A DNA stretch of 64,000 nt from CAVQNQ01 sp963714205 (GTDB taxonomy: Bacteria > Acidobacteriota > Terriglobia > Bryobacterales > Bryobacteraceae). The stretch is taken from the NCBI GenBank assembly GCA_963714205.1, contig CAVQNQ010000003.1, forward strand, positions 62,001 to 126,000. The letters are read 5' to 3'. How positions within the stretch are numbered: the first letter of the stretch is position 1; every line of letters starts with the position of its first letter. The position numbers and the translations under genes were made by a program. Shown piece by piece: positions 41,813-50,827 of the stretch. Below the pieces are notes generated by a model, which saw only the letters and a list, made by a program, of their open reading frames with translations, searched no databases and was not told where the DNA came from.

Positions 41813-43783
41813 CTACCCATTCGCCTGCAAGCTTTCGCGCCTGCGGACGTAGGCCACCACCAGGCGGACGTGATCGTAGCTCATATCGGGCAAGGCCTCG
41901 TGCAGCGGCTTCAGCCACTGCGATCCCAGCCGGCCGATGACCTCCTCGATGCGGCGGTGGTTCTCTTCGCCCACCCACTCGATGCGGTATTCGACGCGGC
42001 CCTTTTCGATCAGGTCGGCGACCATCGAGACCACCGTGGCCACCTGCCGGACGCGGATAGCGGCGATCTCCTCGAAGCTCTTGCCATCGGCCAGCAGCCG
42101 CATGGTCTCCTCGGCTGGTGAGAGCTGAGGGGCCGGACGGGCGGCGGCGCGCTCCCCGCGGCGGAAGGCCTCGAAGACCGCGAAGATCTCGCTGCCGTAC
42201 ATCTCGGTTTTGCGCTCGCCGAAGCCGTTCACGGCCAGCAACTCGCGCAGGTTGGTGGGGCGCTTGCGGCATAGGTCCTCGAGGGCCGCGTCGCTGAGCA
42301 CCACGTAGGCCGGCACGCCCGCGCGCTCGGCCGCGCGGCTGCGCCATTGCTTGAAGAATTCCAGCAGGTCGCGGTCGGGCCGCGGCGCGGCAGAAACCCG
42401 AGGCTCGGCGGGCGCGGGGCGCCGCTCGGGCGCGGGCGCGAGTGGCGGCACGAATGCGGGCTTCGGCGCAGGTGCGGGCGGCGGTGCGGCGGCCACAGCC
42501 TTCGCTCGCTTCCGCTTCTTCTTCTCTCGCTTCTCTTTGCGGATTTCCGCGGGTCCTTCAGCCGCTTCCTGCAGCCACTCGGGCAGATTGCCGCAGGCGT
42601 CGCACATCTCGCAGCGCTGCCACTTGGGGGTCTGGCCGAAGTGCGCGCAGATCTGCAAATGGCGGCAGCATCCGCTCTCGGCGAAGCGGCGCACCGCGTG
42701 GTAGCGCTGCCAGGCGCGCTCCTTCTCATCGGGGTCGTTCAGCTTGTCGATGAAATAAGCCAGCAGCCCGGCGTCTTTGGGTTGCCACAGCAGCAGGCAA
42801 TCGGCCGGTAAACCATCGCGGCCGGCGCGGCCCGCTTCCTGGTAATACTGCTCGATGGATTTCGGCAGCGAAGTGTGGATCACCGCGCGCACACCCGGTT
42901 TGTTGATTCCCAGGCCGAAAGCGATGGTGCCCACCAGCACGGGCGCTTCGTCGTTCATCCAGCGCTCCTGGTTGCGGCGCCGCGTGGCGGTGTCCATCTG
43001 GCCGTGATACGGAACGGCGGGGATACGCCGGTCGCCCAGGTAGTCCACCAATTCCTCCACCAGCGCGATGGTTGGCGCGTACACGATGACGCTCTCTCCC
43101 CGGTTGGCGCGCAGGGCCGCCAGCAGCAGGCGCCGGTGCGAGGTCTTATCGCACTGGTGCACGACGTAGCGAAGGTTGGCGCGGTGGAAGCTGGCGATGT
43201 AGCGGTGCGGATCGCGAAGCTGAAGCTGCTCGAGAATGTCGTGCCGCACGCGCCGGGTGGCGCTGGCGGTGAAGGCGGCGATGGGCTTCGCCGGGAAATT
43301 CTGGCGCAGCGAGCTGAGCTGGCGGTACTCGGGCCGGAATTCGTGACCCCATTCGGAGATGCAATGAGCCTCGTCGATGGCGAAGAAGGCCACCGGCACG
43401 CGCGCCAGCCACGCGATGGTGTCCTGGCGAGCCAGCCGCTCCGGAGAGAGGTAGAGCAGCCGGAAAGCGCCCTGGGCCGCCGCGCGCATTACGGCGCGCT
43501 GCTCCTCCGCGGGCAAAGTGCTGTTGAGGAGCGCCGCCGGAATGCCCATATCGGCGAGCGCCGCCACCTGGTCCTGCATGAGTGCGATGAGCGGCGAGAC
43601 CACCACCACGGTCTGGCCCAGAGCCACGGCGGGCAACTGGTAGCACAGCGATTTGCCCCCGCCCGTGGGCATCACCACGGCGACATCCGAGCCCGCCAGA
43701 AGGCTCTCGACGATGCGCTCCTGCATCGGGCGGAAGGAATCGTAACCCCAATAGCGCTTCAGCGCCGCGTGCAGGTCAACCAT
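41813..43783 (-). CDS. recQ: RecQ family ATP-dependent DNA helicase, RQC winged-helix apparently missing
   Basis: A 656-residue 3'-5' helicase for recombination and repair. The helicase core has PTGGGKS (Walker A, residues 39-45), DEAHCISEWGHEFRPEY (residues 137 on), GTIAFGLGINKPGVRAVIH and QEAGRAGRDGLP. Zinc-binding cysteines are near residues 372-397 (CCRHLQIC, CEMCDAC). Where a winged-helix RQC domain is expected there is instead a Lys-rich then Pro/Ala-rich linker (about 411-468). An HRDC domain follows (about 470-542), then a helix-turn-helix tail (about 555-645) like that at the end of some RecQ proteins. It overlaps the LolA-like gene by 8 bases. Confidence 0.93.
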   Translation of the reverse strand: MVDLHAALKRYWGYDSFRPMQERIVESLLAGSDVAVVMPTGGGKSLCYQLPAVALGQTVVVVSPLIALMQDQVAALADMGIPAALLNSTLPAEEQRAVMRAAAQGAFRLLYLSPERLARQDTIAWLARVPVAFFAIDEAHCISEWGHEFRPEYRQLSSLRQNFPAKPIAAFTASATRRVRHDILEQLQLRDPHRYIASFHRANLRYVVHQCDKTSHRRLLLAALRANRGESVIVYAPTIALVEELVDYLGDRRIPAVPYHGQMDTATRRRNQERWMNDEAPVLVGTIAFGLGINKPGVRAVIHTSLPKSIEQYYQEAGRAGRDGLPADCLLLWQPKDAGLLAYFIDKLNDPDEKERAWQRYHAVRRFAESGCCRHLQICAHFGQTPKWQRCEMCDACGNLPEWLQEAAEGPAEIRKEKREKKKRKRAKAVAAAPPPAPAPKPAFVPPLAPAPERRPAPAEPRVSAAPRPDRDLLEFFKQWRSRAAERAGVPAYVVLSDAALEDLCRKRPTNLRELLAVNGFGERKTEMYGSEIFAVFEAFRRGERAAARPAPQLSPAEETMRLLADGKSFEEIAAIRVRQVATVVSMVADLIEKGRVEYRIEWVGEENHRRIEEVIGRLGSQWLKPLHEALPDMSYDHVRLVVAYVRRRESLQANG

Positions 43784-44450
43784 GCCGCTCCGCCACTCCC
43801 TCGGGAGGCGTGAACTCGAAGACGCCCGCCGGGATAGGATGGTCCGCGACGATCCGGGTCACCGCCAGAATCCGCCGCCCCACGCCCGTAGCCAGCTCGC
43901 CATGGTGCTGGAGATCGACCTCGCCCTCCATGCGGAGCACCAGGCCCGTGCGCGCGTCGATCCAGAAGCGCACCGGGCGATTGGCCCCGGCGAAGACGGA
44001 GCGCGACGGCTCGTACAGTGCAGAGACCACGCGGCAGGCGATCTCGACGCCATCGACGGCCAGCTTTTCTTCCCGCAAAACCTCGGCGTCCAGCACGCGC
44101 CGGCCGATGGTGCCGAACAGAAACGGCCCGTGGCCGCCCGCCATGGGAAGCTCGGGGAGAAACACGCCCGGGAGCTCATCGGGCGATGGCGCCGGATGCC
44201 GGAAATAGCGCCGGTGCGGCGCAAAGAAGCTCTTCAGCTCGACGCCATCCGAGACCATGACGCTGCCCAGGCGGCCGGGCTGCTCGACGCGGATCCGGCC
44301 GGGCGCCGCATAGTAGAATTTCAGCCGCGCTTCGGTGCGTTGGCTCCATCCTTCTTCCTCGGTTTGGCCGATGGAAAGCGCTTCGCCCTGAAGGGTCTCG
44401 AGCCGGACATAAGCAGCGGCCACCGAATCCAGCAGTGCGCGTGCGTCCAT
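43776..44450 (-). CDS. LolA-like fold protein
   Basis: A 224-residue protein resembling the LolA/LppX-type lipoprotein-carrier fold. Typical parts are AAYVRLETLQGEALSIGQTE at the N-terminus, ARLKFYYAAPGRIRVEQPGR, SVMVSDGVELKSFFAPHRRY and the late RFWIDARTGLVLRMEGEVDL. No signal peptide is visible in this frame, which is unusual because LolA-like proteins work in the periplasm; the true start may differ or the protein may be cytosolic. It lies in the operon between folK (29 bases upstream) and recQ. Function unknown. Confidence 0.7.
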   Translation of the reverse strand: MDARALLDSVAAAYVRLETLQGEALSIGQTEEEGWSQRTEARLKFYYAAPGRIRVEQPGRLGSVMVSDGVELKSFFAPHRRYFRHPAPSPDELPGVFLPELPMAGGHGPFLFGTIGRRVLDAEVLREEKLAVDGVEIACRVVSALYEPSRSVFAGANRPVRFWIDARTGLVLRMEGEVDLQHHGELATGVGRRILAVTRIVADHPIPAGVFEFTPPEGVAERHG

Positions 44451-44479
44451 GCGCCGATTATCGCAAGTCGCGCGGTGTA

Positions 44480-44956
44480 TTACCGCCGCCGCACCACCGC
44501 CGGCGGCGCGGCCTCCAGCAACTCACGCACTGTCTTGCGTGTGACCGGGTGCCGCAGGTCCGGCGCCAGGTCGGCCAGCGGCGCCAGCACGAAGCGGCGT
44601 TCGGCCATGCGCGGATGGGGAATTTCGAGGTCCGGCCGCTGAATCACCGCTTGCCCGTACAGCAGGATATCGATATCGAGGGTACGCGGCCCCCTGGCAA
44701 CCGTGCGCACGCGCCCGAGATCCCGCTCGATGCGTTGCAGGCGCGCCAGCAGTTGCAGCGGGAACAGCTCCGTTTCAGCCTCCACCACCAGGTTGAGAAA
44801 CCAGCGCTGGTCCGTGAAATCCACGGGCTCGGTTTCGTAAACCGGCGAGGCGCGCGTCACGCGCACTCCGATCGCCGGCAGACCCGCGAGCGCAGCTTCG
44901 AGATTGGCCTGGCGGTCGCCGATGTTCGATCCCAGGCCGAGATAGATGGTCTTCAT
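44480..44956 (-). CDS. folK: 2-amino-4-hydroxy-6-hydroxymethyldihydropteridine pyrophosphokinase
   Basis: Transfers pyrophosphate from ATP to hydroxymethyl-dihydropterin in folate synthesis. It is 158 residues, the normal size. All hallmarks are present: IYLGLGSNIGDRQANLEAAL at the start, SPVYETEPVDFTDQRWFLN, the LQRIERDLGRVRTVARGPRT segment and the signature GPRTLDIDILLYGQAV followed by IPHPRMAERRFVLAPLADL. It follows ruvB by 1 base and is probably cotranscribed with it. Confidence 0.97.
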   Translation of the reverse strand: MKTIYLGLGSNIGDRQANLEAALAGLPAIGVRVTRASPVYETEPVDFTDQRWFLNLVVEAETELFPLQLLARLQRIERDLGRVRTVARGPRTLDIDILLYGQAVIQRPDLEIPHPRMAERRFVLAPLADLAPDLRHPVTRKTVRELLEAAPPAVVRRR

Positions 44957-44957
44957 G

Positions 44958-45986
44958 CTAAAACAGGGCCGGCTGGTTGCCGGTCCCCAGGCCGCGCTTC
45001 ACGTTGAAATAATCGAACGCCGACCCGGTGGCGGTGCGCCCGCGCGGCGTGCGGTTGAGAAAACCGAGCTGGATCAGGTACGGCTCGTAAACTTCCTCGA
45101 TGGTGTCCGGCTCTTCCGAAATGGAGGCCGCGATGGTGTTCACGCCCACCGGGCCGCCGCCGTACTTCTCGAGAATCGTCAGCATGATCTTCTGATCGAT
45201 CTCGTCCAGGCCGAACCGGTCCACGTCCAGAAGATTGAGCGCGGTCTCGGCGATCGGCTGCGTGACGTGGCCATCCGCGCGCACCTGCGCATAATCGCGC
45301 ACGCGCCGCAGCAGGCGGTTGGCGATGCGCGGCGTCCCGCGGCAGCGGCGCGCGATCTCCCCGGCGGCCGCGTGGTCGATCCGTACGTTCAGCAGGCGCG
45401 CCGAGCGCTCCACGATGGCTTCGAGCTCCGTCACGCTGTACGGATCCAGGCGCAGCACCAGTCCGAAACGGCCCCGCAGCGGCCCGCTGATCAGGCCCTG
45501 GCGCGTGGTGGCGCCGATGGCGGTGAATTTCGGCATGGGCAGCGAGTGCGTGCGCGCGCCCGGCCCCACGCCCACCAGGATATCCACGCGAAAATCCTCC
45601 AGCGCCGAGTAGAGCATCTCCTCCACGTCCGACAGCAGGCGGTGGATCTCGTCGATGAAGAAGACCTGGTGCAGGCGAATGTTGCTGAGGATGCCGGTCA
45701 GATCGAGCTTCTTCTGCAAGACCGGGCCGCTGGTAGCCGTGAACTGCACCTCGAGTTCCTCGGCGATGATGGCGGCGAGCGTGGTCTTCCCCAGCCCGGG
45801 TGGGCCGTAGAGCAGCACATGATCCATGGCTTCGCCGCGCATGCGGGCGGCCTGGATGGCGATTTCGAGGTTCTCCTTCAGCTTGCTCTGCCCGGTGAAA
45901 TCGGCCAGCCGGCGCGGACGCAGACCGGCCTCGAACTGCACGTCCTCGGCCTGGCGGCTGCCGGATATCAACTCCCGGTCGGGCAT
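44958..45986 (-). CDS. ruvB: Holliday junction branch migration helicase RuvB
   Basis: The AAA+ motor that drives RuvA-bound Holliday junctions. It is 342 residues, as usual. Motifs are LRPRRLADFTGQSKLKENLE, Walker A GPPGLGKTTLA, FFIDEIHRLLSDVEEMLYSA (Walker B), the sensor GATTRQGLISGPLRGRFGL and the C-terminal winged helix TEEVYEPYLIQLGFLNRTPR (first residues I-E-E). It lies 11 bases downstream of the repaired ruvA stop and 1 base upstream of folK. No ruvC is in the window. Confidence 0.97.
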   Translation of the reverse strand: MPDRELISGSRQAEDVQFEAGLRPRRLADFTGQSKLKENLEIAIQAARMRGEAMDHVLLYGPPGLGKTTLAAIIAEELEVQFTATSGPVLQKKLDLTGILSNIRLHQVFFIDEIHRLLSDVEEMLYSALEDFRVDILVGVGPGARTHSLPMPKFTAIGATTRQGLISGPLRGRFGLVLRLDPYSVTELEAIVERSARLLNVRIDHAAAGEIARRCRGTPRIANRLLRRVRDYAQVRADGHVTQPIAETALNLLDVDRFGLDEIDQKIMLTILEKYGGGPVGVNTIAASISEEPDTIEEVYEPYLIQLGFLNRTPRGRTATGSAFDYFNVKRGLGTGNQPALF

Positions 45987-45997
45987 GTGCTACCAGC

Positions 45998-46595
45998 TTA
46001 CCGTACCAACTCCAGGGCGCGCCGGAAAAGCGGCTCGAAATCGGCGGACGCGCCGGCGGCGGCCTTGGCCTTGCGCACGGCGGCCTCGGCCTGCGGGCGC
46101 GCGCAGCCCAGGTTGAGCAGCGCCGAGAGCACATCCTGATCCACGGGCGAAAGAGCCGCTTCGGCGGGAGCGGAGGGGCTCGCCGCCGGTAACGGCCGGA
46201 AGCTTATCGCGCAGCTCCAGCACCAGGCGCTCGGCGGTCTTCTTGCCGATACCCGGGATGCGCACCAGACGATCCACCTCGCCGCGCCGGATGGCGTGGA
46301 TCAGCTCCGGGGCGGCCAGGCCGGAGAGAATGGTCACGGCCAGCTTCGGCCCGATGCCGCTCACGCCGATGAGCTTTTCGAACAAGCCCTTCTCATCCTG
46401 CGTGAGGAAGCCATAGAGCGCCAGGGCATCTTCGCGCACGTGCGTATGGATGCGCAATTTCACCTCCGCGCCGGCATCCGGCAGGTGCGTGTAAGTGGAA
46501 ACCGGGATGACGACGTCGTACCCCACCCCGCCGGTTTCCACGATGGCCTGGTTGGGATGCTTCTCGATCAACACGCCGCGCAGCAGAGCGATCAT
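45998..46595 (-). CDS. ruvA: Holliday junction branch migration protein RuvA (one-base insertion)
   Basis: RuvA tetramers bind the four-way junction for RuvB. The N-terminal two thirds are intact (MIALLRGVLIEKHPNQAIVE, REDALALYGFLTQDEKGLFE, VSGIGPKLAVTILSGL, RIPGIGKKTAERLVLELRDK). The frame then shifts. Deleting one base in the GTTAC near 46190 restores the linker and domain III, including VDQDVLSALLNLGCARPQAE and an end at the TAA at 45998, giving 198 residues, the standard RuvA length. The start at ATG 46595 overlaps the radical SAM stop by 4 bases. Confidence 0.93.
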
Positions 46596-47884
46596 AAAAG
46601 GTATTGTATTCTCCCCTTGGCCCAAGACAGCGCATACGCCAGGTTCAACGGCAACGTCCACCACAACTGGACCGGTGATCGCCGGAGCCGTCTGGCGATG
46701 CTCTGCAGAGAATAGAAGCGCTCATTCGCGTACCGGAATCCCGCCAGGAGTTCGGCAACGCTCATTTGCTTCGGCTGGAAAACGACGTCGATCCGGCCGT
46801 TGTACATGCGCCAGTCCCGGGCCAGAATGCGCCCCTGGGCCTCCAGCCTCCGGAATAGCGGCGTACCCGGGTATGGGGTCAGGATATTGAAAGTCGCATT
46901 CTGGATGCCCGTGTCCTCAAGGAACTGGACCGTATCCTTGAAGATCTCCGGAGTGTCGTCGTCAAACCCGAAAACGATTCCGGCCTGAACGGCGATCCCA
47001 TGTGCGTGGATCCGATCCACGATTCTCGCATAGTCTTCCACCCGGTTGAACCCCTTGCGAACCCCATCCATGCTCGGTTGGGAGATCGACTCCAGACCCA
47101 GGAATAATTGCTTGCATCCGCTCCGGGCCGCTTCCTCCAGAAGCTCATCGTCTTCACCCACGTGCAAGCTAGCCTGGCTGCTCCACCACTTGCGATAAGG
47201 GGCGATCGCACGAAACAGCTCTTTCGCATACTCTTTATCCCCGGCGATGTTGTCGTCCCAAAAGATGATTCGCTTCCCTTTGAAGGAGGCATATTCTGCA
47301 GCAACCTCGGCGACGGGCCGCCTCCGCAATCCGTGTCGGTACATCACGGCAACCGTGCAGAAATCGCAGCGGTTCGAGCAGCCCCTGGTCGCAAACAATA
47401 CGCCGCTGGTGTAGTCGTGCCGGTGATACAACGCCTTGCGCGCCATGGGACTGTCCTCCAAGGACGGCGCGTAGGCCTGCCGGTAGACACGACGGTATGT
47501 CCTCGCTTGAAATCCGCTCAGGAACTCTTCCCAGTTGCCTTCGGCTTCCCCGACGAAGATCACATCGGCATGTCGGCTGGCCTCCTCCGGCAGCAGCGTC
47601 ACATGTGGTCCGCCCATCACCACAAAGACGCCCCGTGACCGGAACCGGGCTGCAAGATCGTAGGCATGATAAGCGCTGGGCGTATGAAAAGTAATGCCGA
47701 CGACGTCGGGCTGAATCGTCCAGTCGATCTCTTCGGTTCCCTCGTCAGTGTGAAATACATGCCAATCGGGCGGGACCCTGGCGGCCAGATACGGCATTGT
47801 GATCTGCTGAAAGTTGAGGAACCGCGACCTCCGCACTTCCCGAATCCCGGCCGAAGAGGCAGTAATGAGGAGAAGTCTCGGCAT
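46592..47884 (-). CDS. B12-binding radical SAM protein
   Basis: A 430-residue enzyme with an N-terminal cobalamin-binding Rossmann-type domain (about residues 1-130; VVGITFHTPSAYHAYDLAAR then VVMGGPHVTLLPEEA) and a radical SAM domain. The 4Fe-4S motif is CSNRCDFC (near residue 167), followed by RIIFWDDNIAGDKEYAKELF. Such enzymes often methylate unactivated carbons or phosphinates, but the substrate cannot be read here. I start at ATG 47884 because upstream in-frame sequence is not family-like. Its stop overlaps the ruvA start (ATGA). Confidence 0.9.
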   Translation of the reverse strand: MPRLLLITASSAGIREVRRSRFLNFQQITMPYLAARVPPDWHVFHTDEGTEEIDWTIQPDVVGITFHTPSAYHAYDLAARFRSRGVFVVMGGPHVTLLPEEASRHADVIFVGEAEGNWEEFLSGFQARTYRRVYRQAYAPSLEDSPMARKALYHRHDYTSGVLFATRGCSNRCDFCTVAVMYRHGLRRRPVAEVAAEYASFKGKRIIFWDDNIAGDKEYAKELFRAIAPYRKWWSSQASLHVGEDDELLEEAARSGCKQLFLGLESISQPSMDGVRKGFNRVEDYARIVDRIHAHGIAVQAGIVFGFDDDTPEIFKDTVQFLEDTGIQNATFNILTPYPGTPLFRRLEAQGRILARDWRMYNGRIDVVFQPKQMSVAELLAGFRYANERFYSLQSIARRLRRSPVQLWWTLPLNLAYALSWAKGRIQYLL

Positions 47885-48236
47885 GGCTACCTGTGTTGGG
47901 CGGGACGTTGTCGCGGAATTGGCGCAGACGAGCCTTGCACGGATTCGACGACCAGCTGGGTCCCGGAACGGGCCGGCATCACCGATAGGCATACCATACT
48001 TCGCTTTCTCTATCCGTAGCGCGGCTCTGGCGGCTCTTGCCGAGCACTCCGGGTGGGTCGCCCATCCGGAAGTTGGCACGCATGGTGGGCCCGCGCCAAT
48101 TCGTTTGGGAGATGCTGGTCGGACAAATGGTTCGAGTCCACGCCGGGGTCACTGTCAAGCGGGGCCATTCCGGAGGAAACGTCTGAAATGCCCGTAATGA
48201 AATCGACCAGGGTGCGTGAGGTCGAGAAGTTCAGGC
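47885..48236. other. 352-bp intergenic region without a recognised gene
   Basis: Lies between the radical SAM start and tRNA-Gln. I see no supported ORF. A short T-arm-like stretch (GGTTCGAGTCC near 48129) has no matching tRNA body. Confidence 0.5.
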
Positions 48237-48310
48237 TGGCTCCCCGGCATGGATTCGAACCACGATTCACGGCTCCAAAGGCCGCTGTCCTACCATTAGA
48301 CGACCGGGGA
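48237..48310 (-). tRNA. tRNA-Gln (anticodon UUG), CCA encoded
   Basis: Read on the minus strand, a full cloverleaf forms. The acceptor stem is TCCCCGG with CCGGGGA (48304-48310 and 48241-48247). The D arm is GTC...GGAC. The anticodon stem GCGGC/GCCGT has loop CTTTGGA, giving anticodon TTG. The T arm is CGTGG-TTCGAAT-CCATG. The discriminator is G and the CCA end is encoded at 48237-48239. Confidence 0.95.
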
Positions 48311-48379
48311 ATCCGAACTCACGGGGAACGCTCAGCAAGACCTCCATCAGTTTAACTCTTCCCAGACACTGACTGCAAG

Positions 48380-48418
48380 GCTCAGTGTTGTCGCTCAGTG
48401 TTGTCGCTCAGTCCTGTG
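48380..48418. repeat. short tandem repeat, 13-bp unit, three copies
   Basis: GCTCAGTGTTGTC occurs twice exactly (48380-48392 and 48393-48405), followed by a diverged third copy, GCTCAGTCCTGTG. It lies between tRNA-Gln and the M20 peptidase. No coding or CRISPR-like organisation. Confidence 0.7.
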
Positions 48419-48541
48419 GCGCGCGGCCCGCGTCCGGTGGATCCGCACTCGCCAAGGCGAAATGGATGCCGCGCCTCCGGGCAGTTGGAGACGGGACGGC
48501 GACCGGATGCGGGGCGAAGCGCAAAATTGGAATAATGAACC

Positions 48542-49930
48542 ATGCCCCGATTCCTGCTTTTCATCCTGCTCTCCTCGCTTTGCCTGCGCGCCGATAATCT
48601 GCCGCCCGAGCCGGAACGCCAGCTCGCCCGAGCAATCTACAAAGAGATGATCGAGATCCGTTCCGGCTTCACCACCGGAGCCACTACGCCGGTAGTGGAA
48701 GCGGTGGCTGCCCGCCTTAAGGCCGCCGGCTTTCCGGACACGGACATCTTCGTGGGCGGCGTGATCGCCAAGAAAGCCAACCTGGTGGTGCGCTATCGCG
48801 GCACCGGGCGGCGCAAGCCCATCCTGCTGCTGGCCCACACCGACGTGGTGGAAGCGCGCCGCGAAGATTGGAGCATGGACCCCTTCCAATTCGCGGAGAA
48901 GGACGGCTACTTCTACGGCCGCGGCACTTCCGACGATAAGGCCCAGGCCGCCCTCTGGATCGCCAACCTGATCCGATACAAGCGCGAGGGGTTCCAGCCG
49001 GACCGCGATATCATTGTGGCGCTCACGGCCGACGAGGAGGGCGGCGGACCTTACAACGGCGCCGCCTGGCTGGCCCAGAACAAGCGCGGCCTGATCGATG
49101 CCGAGTTCTGCTTGAACGAAGGCGGTCACGGCGAGATGAGCGCGGGCAAGCGCCTCTCGAACGATATTCAGGTCAGCGAGAAGTCGTATGTGAATTTCCG
49201 GCTGGAGGTGCGCAACAAGGGCGGCCACAGCTCCTTGCCGGTGCCGGATAACGCCATTTACCATCTGGCCGCTGCGCTCGACCGGCTGGCCAAGTTCGCC
49301 TTCCCGCTGAAGACCAACGAAGTGACGCGCGCCTATTTCGCCGGGATGGCCAAAATCGAAACCGGCGCCGTGAAGGACGACCTGGCCCGCGTGGCGCAAG
49401 GCGACCACGAAGCCATGGAGCGCGTGGCGGCGGCCTCACCGATGTGGAATTCTACGCTGCGTACCACCTGCGTGGCCACCCAGCTCGAAGGCGGACACGC
49501 CCAAAACGCCCTGCCGCAACTGGCCGCGGCTAACGTCAACTGCCGCGTGCTGCCCGAAGATTCCGACGAATCCATGCATTACGTGCTGGACACCTTGCGG
49601 GAAGTGGTGGCCGATACCCAGGTGAACATCGCCGTCTCCGGCGAAGTGGAGATCAGCCCCCCATCGCCCATGCGTCCCGATATTCTGGACGCCGTCAGCC
49701 GCGTCACTGATAAGCTCTGGCCGGGCGTGCGCACGCTGCCCGTGATGCTCACCGGCGCCACCGACGGCCGTTATCTGCGCATTGCCGGCATCCCTACTTA
49801 CGGCGTCCAGGGCTTCTTCATCGAGCGCGACGACGTGCGAGCGCACGGCCGCGATGAGCGCTTGGGCGTCCAGTCATTCTACGAAGGCCAGACGTTCCTG
49901 TACGAGCTGGTGAAGGCACTGTCACAGTAG
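48542..49930 (+). CDS. exported M20 family metallopeptidase
   Basis: A 462-residue zinc-dependent exopeptidase or amidohydrolase with a short signal peptide (residues 1-18, ending CLRAD). Zinc ligands are in LLLLAHTDVVEARREDW (His near residue 99), YFYGRGTSDDKAQAALW (Asp) and LTADEEGGGP (catalytic and metal Glu pair). The dimerisation domain follows (YVNFRLEVRNKGGHSSLPVP). It resembles carboxypeptidase/dipeptidase-type M20 members that act on small peptides in the periplasm. It converges with the AhpD-like gene after 11 bases. Confidence 0.93.
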   Translation: MPRFLLFILLSSLCLRADNLPPEPERQLARAIYKEMIEIRSGFTTGATTPVVEAVAARLKAAGFPDTDIFVGGVIAKKANLVVRYRGTGRRKPILLLAHTDVVEARREDWSMDPFQFAEKDGYFYGRGTSDDKAQAALWIANLIRYKREGFQPDRDIIVALTADEEGGGPYNGAAWLAQNKRGLIDAEFCLNEGGHGEMSAGKRLSNDIQVSEKSYVNFRLEVRNKGGHSSLPVPDNAIYHLAAALDRLAKFAFPLKTNEVTRAYFAGMAKIETGAVKDDLARVAQGDHEAMERVAAASPMWNSTLRTTCVATQLEGGHAQNALPQLAAANVNCRVLPEDSDESMHYVLDTLREVVADTQVNIAVSGEVEISPPSPMRPDILDAVSRVTDKLWPGVRTLPVMLTGATDGRYLRIAGIPTYGVQGFFIERDDVRAHGRDERLGVQSFYEGQTFLYELVKALSQ

Positions 49931-49941
49931 CCTTACGCCCG

Positions 49942-50325
49942 CTATCGCTTCTTGAGCCGTTCGTCGATGGGCACCTGATAGCCGCTGGCCAGGCGGTTGG
50001 TCTCGTTGGCCATGCCAACCACCGCCATCAGCTCGCCGAACATCTCCTCGGTCATGCCGGCCTTGCGCGCCGACGCGGTGTGCGAGGCGATGCAATAGAG
50101 GCACTGGTTCGTAGTGCTGACCGCCACGTAGATCAACTCCTTGGTGAGCGCGTCCAGGGCGCCGGGAGCCATGACCTGCTTGACGCTATCCCAGGTGCGG
50201 CGCAGCGTCGCGGGATCGTGCGCCAGGGATTTCCATATGTTGCTGACCCAGTCGATTTGGCGCGTGGCCATGATGTCGTCGTAGACCGCGCGCACATCCG
50301 GGGAGGCGTCCGCGTACTCGATCAT
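49942..50325 (-). CDS. carboxymuconolactone decarboxylase / AhpD-like protein
   Basis: A 127-residue helical protein of the AhpD/CMD family. The redox-type motif CLYCIASHTASARKAG (near residue 70) has the CxxC and following His seen in AhpD-type peroxidase partners. WDSVKQVMAPGALDALTKEL is the usual preceding helix. I start at ATG 50325, where MIEYADASPDVRAVYDDIMA begins the family sequence. It overlaps the VOC gene by 4 bases. A role in peroxide or small-molecule detoxification is inference. Confidence 0.87.
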   Translation of the reverse strand: MIEYADASPDVRAVYDDIMATRQIDWVSNIWKSLAHDPATLRRTWDSVKQVMAPGALDALTKELIYVAVSTTNQCLYCIASHTASARKAGMTEEMFGELMAVVGMANETNRLASGYQVPIDERLKKR

Positions 50326-50798
50326 TTCGGACCTCCGCCGAAAATCTGGCGCGCGCGCTCGTGCATCTCTTCGGGCGTGAGATCTTCCTTGCGCGTGGCC
50401 ACGGCCCAAGTCACGCCGAACGGATCGCGCAGGTGGCCGTAGCGATCGCCCCAGAACGCATCCGTGATGGGCATGACCACTTCGCAGCCCGCCGCCACGG
50501 CCTGGGCCCAGGTGGCGTCGGCATCCGGAACGTAAAGGTGCAGGTGGAACGGCATGCGGCCCTGGGCCAGCGGCGGCTGGCCGAACTGCGCTCCGAAATC
50601 GTCCGCGAACATGAGCGGGGAATCGCCGATCCGCACGGCGGCATGCATCAGCTTGCCGCCGGGACCGGGCGAGCGGTCCACTTCGACCGCGCCGAAAGCG
50701 CGCTTCAGAAACTCGATATAACGGGCCGCGCCATCCACCGTCAGCTGCGTGGTGATGGTGTGATAACCGGGCGGCATAGGATTAGCGGATTTGGCCAT
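50322..50798 (-). CDS. VOC/PhnB-like family protein
   Basis: A 158-residue protein of the glyoxalase/bleomycin-resistance fold, PhnB-like group: MPPGYHTITTQLTVDGAARY at the N-terminus, FLKRAFGAVEVDRSPGPGGK, LMHAAVRIGDSPLMFADDF, then GCEVVMPITDAFWGDRYGHL and DPFGVTWAVATRKED. Such proteins have varied or unknown substrates. I start at ATG 50798 (MAKSANPMPPGYH). It is cotranscribed with the AhpD-like gene. Confidence 0.85.
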   Translation of the reverse strand: MAKSANPMPPGYHTITTQLTVDGAARYIEFLKRAFGAVEVDRSPGPGGKLMHAAVRIGDSPLMFADDFGAQFGQPPLAQGRMPFHLHLYVPDADATWAQAVAAGCEVVMPITDAFWGDRYGHLRDPFGVTWAVATRKEDLTPEEMHERARQIFGGGPK

Positions 50799-50827
50799 GC
50801 AAACATTAGAACACGCGTCCATCCGCT

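Noticed and set aside
48128..48152. T-arm-like sequence (GGTTCGAGTCC then GCCGGGGT) suggesting a second tRNA
   Set aside because: No complementary acceptor strand or D and anticodon arms about 60 bases upstream.
48380..48418. Short direct repeats as a CRISPR array
   Set aside because: Units are contiguous with no spacers, only 13 bp, and no cas genes are present.
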